This document shows, one piece after another, positions 5,887 to 7,445 of a stretch of 7,445 nucleotides of DNA. The stretch lies in contig CAMCPF010000148.1 of assembly GCA_945876515.1 (NCBI GenBank), positions 1 through 7,445 of the forward strand. The letters are read 5' to 3'. The notes below the pieces were generated by a model, which saw nothing but the letters and a program-made list of their open reading frames with translations, did not search any database and was not told the origin of the DNA. The translations under genes were made by a program, and so were the position numbers. Source of the stretch: Candidatus Kuenenia stuttgartensis (lineage in GTDB: Bacteria; Planctomycetota; Planctomycetia; Pirellulales; UBA1268). Each line of letters opens with the position of its first letter. Position 1 is the stretch's first letter.

Positions 5887-5948
5887 CACGACCTCGGCCA
5901 TGCTCTTGATCACCGCCTGAGTCAGCCCGCGAGACGCCCCGCCGCCGC

Positions 5949-7199
5949 ATGGAAATCCAGATCGAGCGCGTGCCGCAGGAAGACGGCGTGGAACTCGCCG
6001 TCGTGGGCCGGCTCGATGCCGAGTCGGCCGGTGAACTGCGGCACGCGGTGGCCGGCGAGGTCCGCCGCGGCGAGCATCGGATCTCCCTCGATCTGGCCGG
6101 CGTGACGTTCCTGAGTTCCGCCGGGATTCGCGTGCTCTTCGAGACGCAGCGGGAGGCCCGCACGGCCGGGGGTGAATGCCTGGTCCGGGTCGCGAGCGGC
6201 CCGGTGCGGAAGGTGCTGGAACTGACGCGACTCGACGCGATCCTGATGCGGCCCGTGTCCCGCGCGGCAGGGGAAGCCACGGCGGCGGTAGCAGCCGTCC
6301 GCGACATCGACGCTGTGGGCGTGCGGCTGATCGGCTTCGAACCGCCGCCTGCCGGCGGCCTGAAGGGGCGGCTGGTCGGCTCGTCTGCAGCGCTTTCCGG
6401 GACAGGTCACCGGGGGGAGCGAATCGCCCTCAAGCCGCATGGATTCGCCTTCGGAATCGCCGCAGTCGCCGACGATGCGGCCCCGGCCGACACGGCGGGT
6501 GAGGTGCTCGCCGTCTGTGGAGCGGTCTTCCACCGTCCGCCGCGGGCGTTTGCGGCGGTGGACTACCTGATCGGCTCCGGCGCGCTCGTGCCGGAGATCG
6601 ATCTCCTGACGGGGCTCGTCTGGGAGGGGCTGCCGGCGGGGCGGGCCGGCTTCGAGGCCGTCGGCGACGCGCCGAGCGTGGGCGTGGCCGATCTCGCCGC
6701 CACCCTGATCGAACAGACGGGGGCCGAGGCGCTCGCGGTCGTGGTCGCCGGTGAGGTGCATGCGCTGGTGGCAGCCGAACTGATCCGACCCCTCTCCGAG
6801 GCCACTCCCGCCGACCATCCGCTCGCCGGCTCGAGCACCGCGGCCGCCCGCTGGCTCTGCTTCTCGCGCGAGCCGGTGCATGCGGGGCGAACAGCCGTCG
6901 TGGCGGGTGTCGTGACGCGGGCTGCCGGCACGGCCGGCGGCCCATGGGGCGAGTTCGTGGCGCCGCTCGGCCGCGGCGACGTGGGCGGCCACTTGCATGC
7001 GGTCGTGTTTCCGCACCGGCCGCTCAAGCGGTCCGCGACCGACCTGGCCGCGGTGGTGGCCGATCTTGCGGCCTCGGAGCCCGTGGCCGTCGTGCATCTC
7101 ATGGTCGACGACCGGCCGGTGCTCGGCAGCGGCATGAGTGAGTTGGTCCGGGGCCGCTGCTGGTTCGCGCCGCTGGCACTGCCCGGAGGCGACGCATGA
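5949..7199 (+). CDS. STAS-domain protein fused to an unassigned C-terminal region of about 300 aa (416 aa)
   Basis: Residues 1 to about 105 form a STAS (anti-anti-sigma-like) domain: strand IQIERVPQEDGVELAVVGRL, helix SAGELRHAVAGEV, then DLAGVTFLSSAGIRVLFE (48-65). S57 aligns with the phosphorylated serine of SpoIIAA; the preceding aspartate is S56 here, as in many SSAG-type members. The remaining region, about 115-416, is Ala/Val/Gly-rich, with no transmembrane segment and no enzyme motif I recognise. Landmarks are FGIAAV (about 168), DYLIGSGALVPEIDLL (205-220), three His-Ala sites (H271, H311, H350) and GMSELVRGRCWFAPL near the end. Classic partners would be a serine kinase and a PP2C-like phosphatase; none is visible here. 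There is no Shine-Dalgarno site, and ATG 5949 is the first possible start after an in-frame stop at 5907-5909. The stop overlaps the permease start, so a link to transport is likely. Confidence 0.75.
   Translation: MEIQIERVPQEDGVELAVVGRLDAESAGELRHAVAGEVRRGEHRISLDLAGVTFLSSAGIRVLFETQREARTAGGECLVRVASGPVRKVLELTRLDAILMRPVSRAAGEATAAVAAVRDIDAVGVRLIGFEPPPAGGLKGRLVGSSAALSGTGHRGERIALKPHGFAFGIAAVADDAAPADTAGEVLAVCGAVFHRPPRAFAAVDYLIGSGALVPEIDLLTGLVWEGLPAGRAGFEAVGDAPSVGVADLAATLIEQTGAEALAVVVAGEVHALVAAELIRPLSEATPADHPLAGSSTAAARWLCFSREPVHAGRTAVVAGVVTRAAGTAGGPWGEFVAPLGRGDVGGHLHAVVFPHRPLKRSATDLAAVVADLAASEPVAVVHLMVDDRPVLGSGMSELVRGRCWFAPLALPGGDA
7185..7189 (+). promoter_or_regulatory. Shine-Dalgarno site of the permease gene, inside the STAS gene
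   Basis: GGAGG lies 6 nt before the permease ATG at 7196 and within the last codons of the STAS gene. It supports the ATGA-overlap start and independent ribosome loading for the permease. Confidence 0.75.
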
Positions 7200-7445
7200 T
7201 CACGCTGCTCTCCACCTGGACCTTCGGGCTGGCCCTCGCCTTCGTCGCGCTCGGCGTCTATGTGAGCTACAAGCTGTTCTCGTTTCCCGACATCACCACC
7301 GACGGCTCCTTCACGCTCGGGGCGGTGGTGACGGCCGTGCTGCTCACGGCCGGCTTCGATCCGGCTGTGGCCACGGTCGGGGGGATGGTGGCCGGGGCGA
7401 TGGCCGGCACGACGACGGGCATTCTCCACGCGGTGTTCGGCGTCG
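7196..7445 (+). CDS. ABC transporter permease, N-terminal 83 residues (TrpY-like, COG4120 type); continues beyond right edge
   Basis: The frame starts at ATG 7196, overlapping the STAS stop, and is open to the end of the window. Residues 1-22 are a membrane helix (LLSTWTFGLALAFVALGVYV). YKLFSFPDITTDGSFTLGA (25-43) is the hallmark of the BPD_transp_2 permeases in the COG4120 group, where the consensus is close to FPDLTVDGSF.LGA. Two more hydrophobic helices follow (about 43-53 and 57-80). Known relatives such as TrpY work with a binding protein (TrpX, COG2984) and an ATPase (TrpZ, COG1101) and import small amino-acid-like molecules. The substrate cannot be read from this fragment. Partner genes would be expected to the right. 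Assignment to the permease superfamily is firm, to this subgroup fairly firm. Confidence 0.82.
   Translation, partial: MITLLSTWTFGLALAFVALGVYVSYKLFSFPDITTDGSFTLGAVVTAVLLTAGFDPAVATVGGMVAGAMAGTTTGILHAVFGV

Noticed and set aside
4510..5913. Minus-strand open frame of 467 codons opposite selO
   Set aside because: It is long but is explained by GC-biased third positions of selO; its translation is Arg/Gly-rich and unlike any family.
5922..7429. Minus-strand open frames at 5922-7097 and 6563-7429
   Set aside because: Both are antisense to the STAS fusion and permease genes, which have matched domains, a Shine-Dalgarno site and an ATGA overlap. Their translations show no family.

Overview
The window is very GC-rich bacterial DNA with tightly packed genes and long spurious open frames on the antisense strand. 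Its gene content fits a planctomycete best. A secreted protein with a helical-repeat half followed by a PQQ-like beta-propeller is a typical planctomycete layout, and the HU-like protein is of the long-arm 'PGL..K' type. This placement is an inference from family resemblance. No rRNA, tRNA, transposon, prophage gene or CRISPR array is visible.

Layout. Positions 1-1563 (minus strand) hold the first 521 residues of the PQQ/BamB-like protein, whose C-terminus lies beyond the left edge. A divergent control region (1564-1907) follows: a candidate -10 element inside an inverted repeat for the minus gene, and phased A/T tracts plus a good sigma70-type promoter for the plus-strand HU-like gene. That gene (1908-2237) ends in a textbook intrinsic terminator (2266-2305). 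After about 180 unassigned bases come a SAM-dependent methyltransferase with a degenerate zinc-ribbon N-terminus (2484-3392) and a sugar-phosphate-type nucleotidyltransferase (3446-4351). The nucleotidyltransferase overlaps the start of a complete selO protein AMPylase gene (4348-5826) by ATGA. A short intergenic stretch with a perfect inverted repeat and a -10-like hexamer precedes a STAS-domain fusion protein (5949-7199). This overlaps by ATGA the start of an ABC transporter permease (7196 to the right edge) whose N-terminus resembles the TrpY-like COG4120 group.

How the genes relate. There are three likely transcription units on the plus strand: HU alone, ended by its terminator; methyltransferase/nucleotidyltransferase/selO (possibly with an internal promoter at 3434); and STAS fusion/permease, continuing to the right. 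The least explained item is the last one: a predicted soluble STAS (anti-anti-sigma-like) protein with a C-terminal part of about 300 residues that I cannot assign, translationally coupled to a transporter permease. Other items to check are a SelO that lacks the usual activation-loop cysteine position but has one nearby, and two genes with -10-like hexamers exactly 6 nt before the ATG, which suggests leaderless transcripts.
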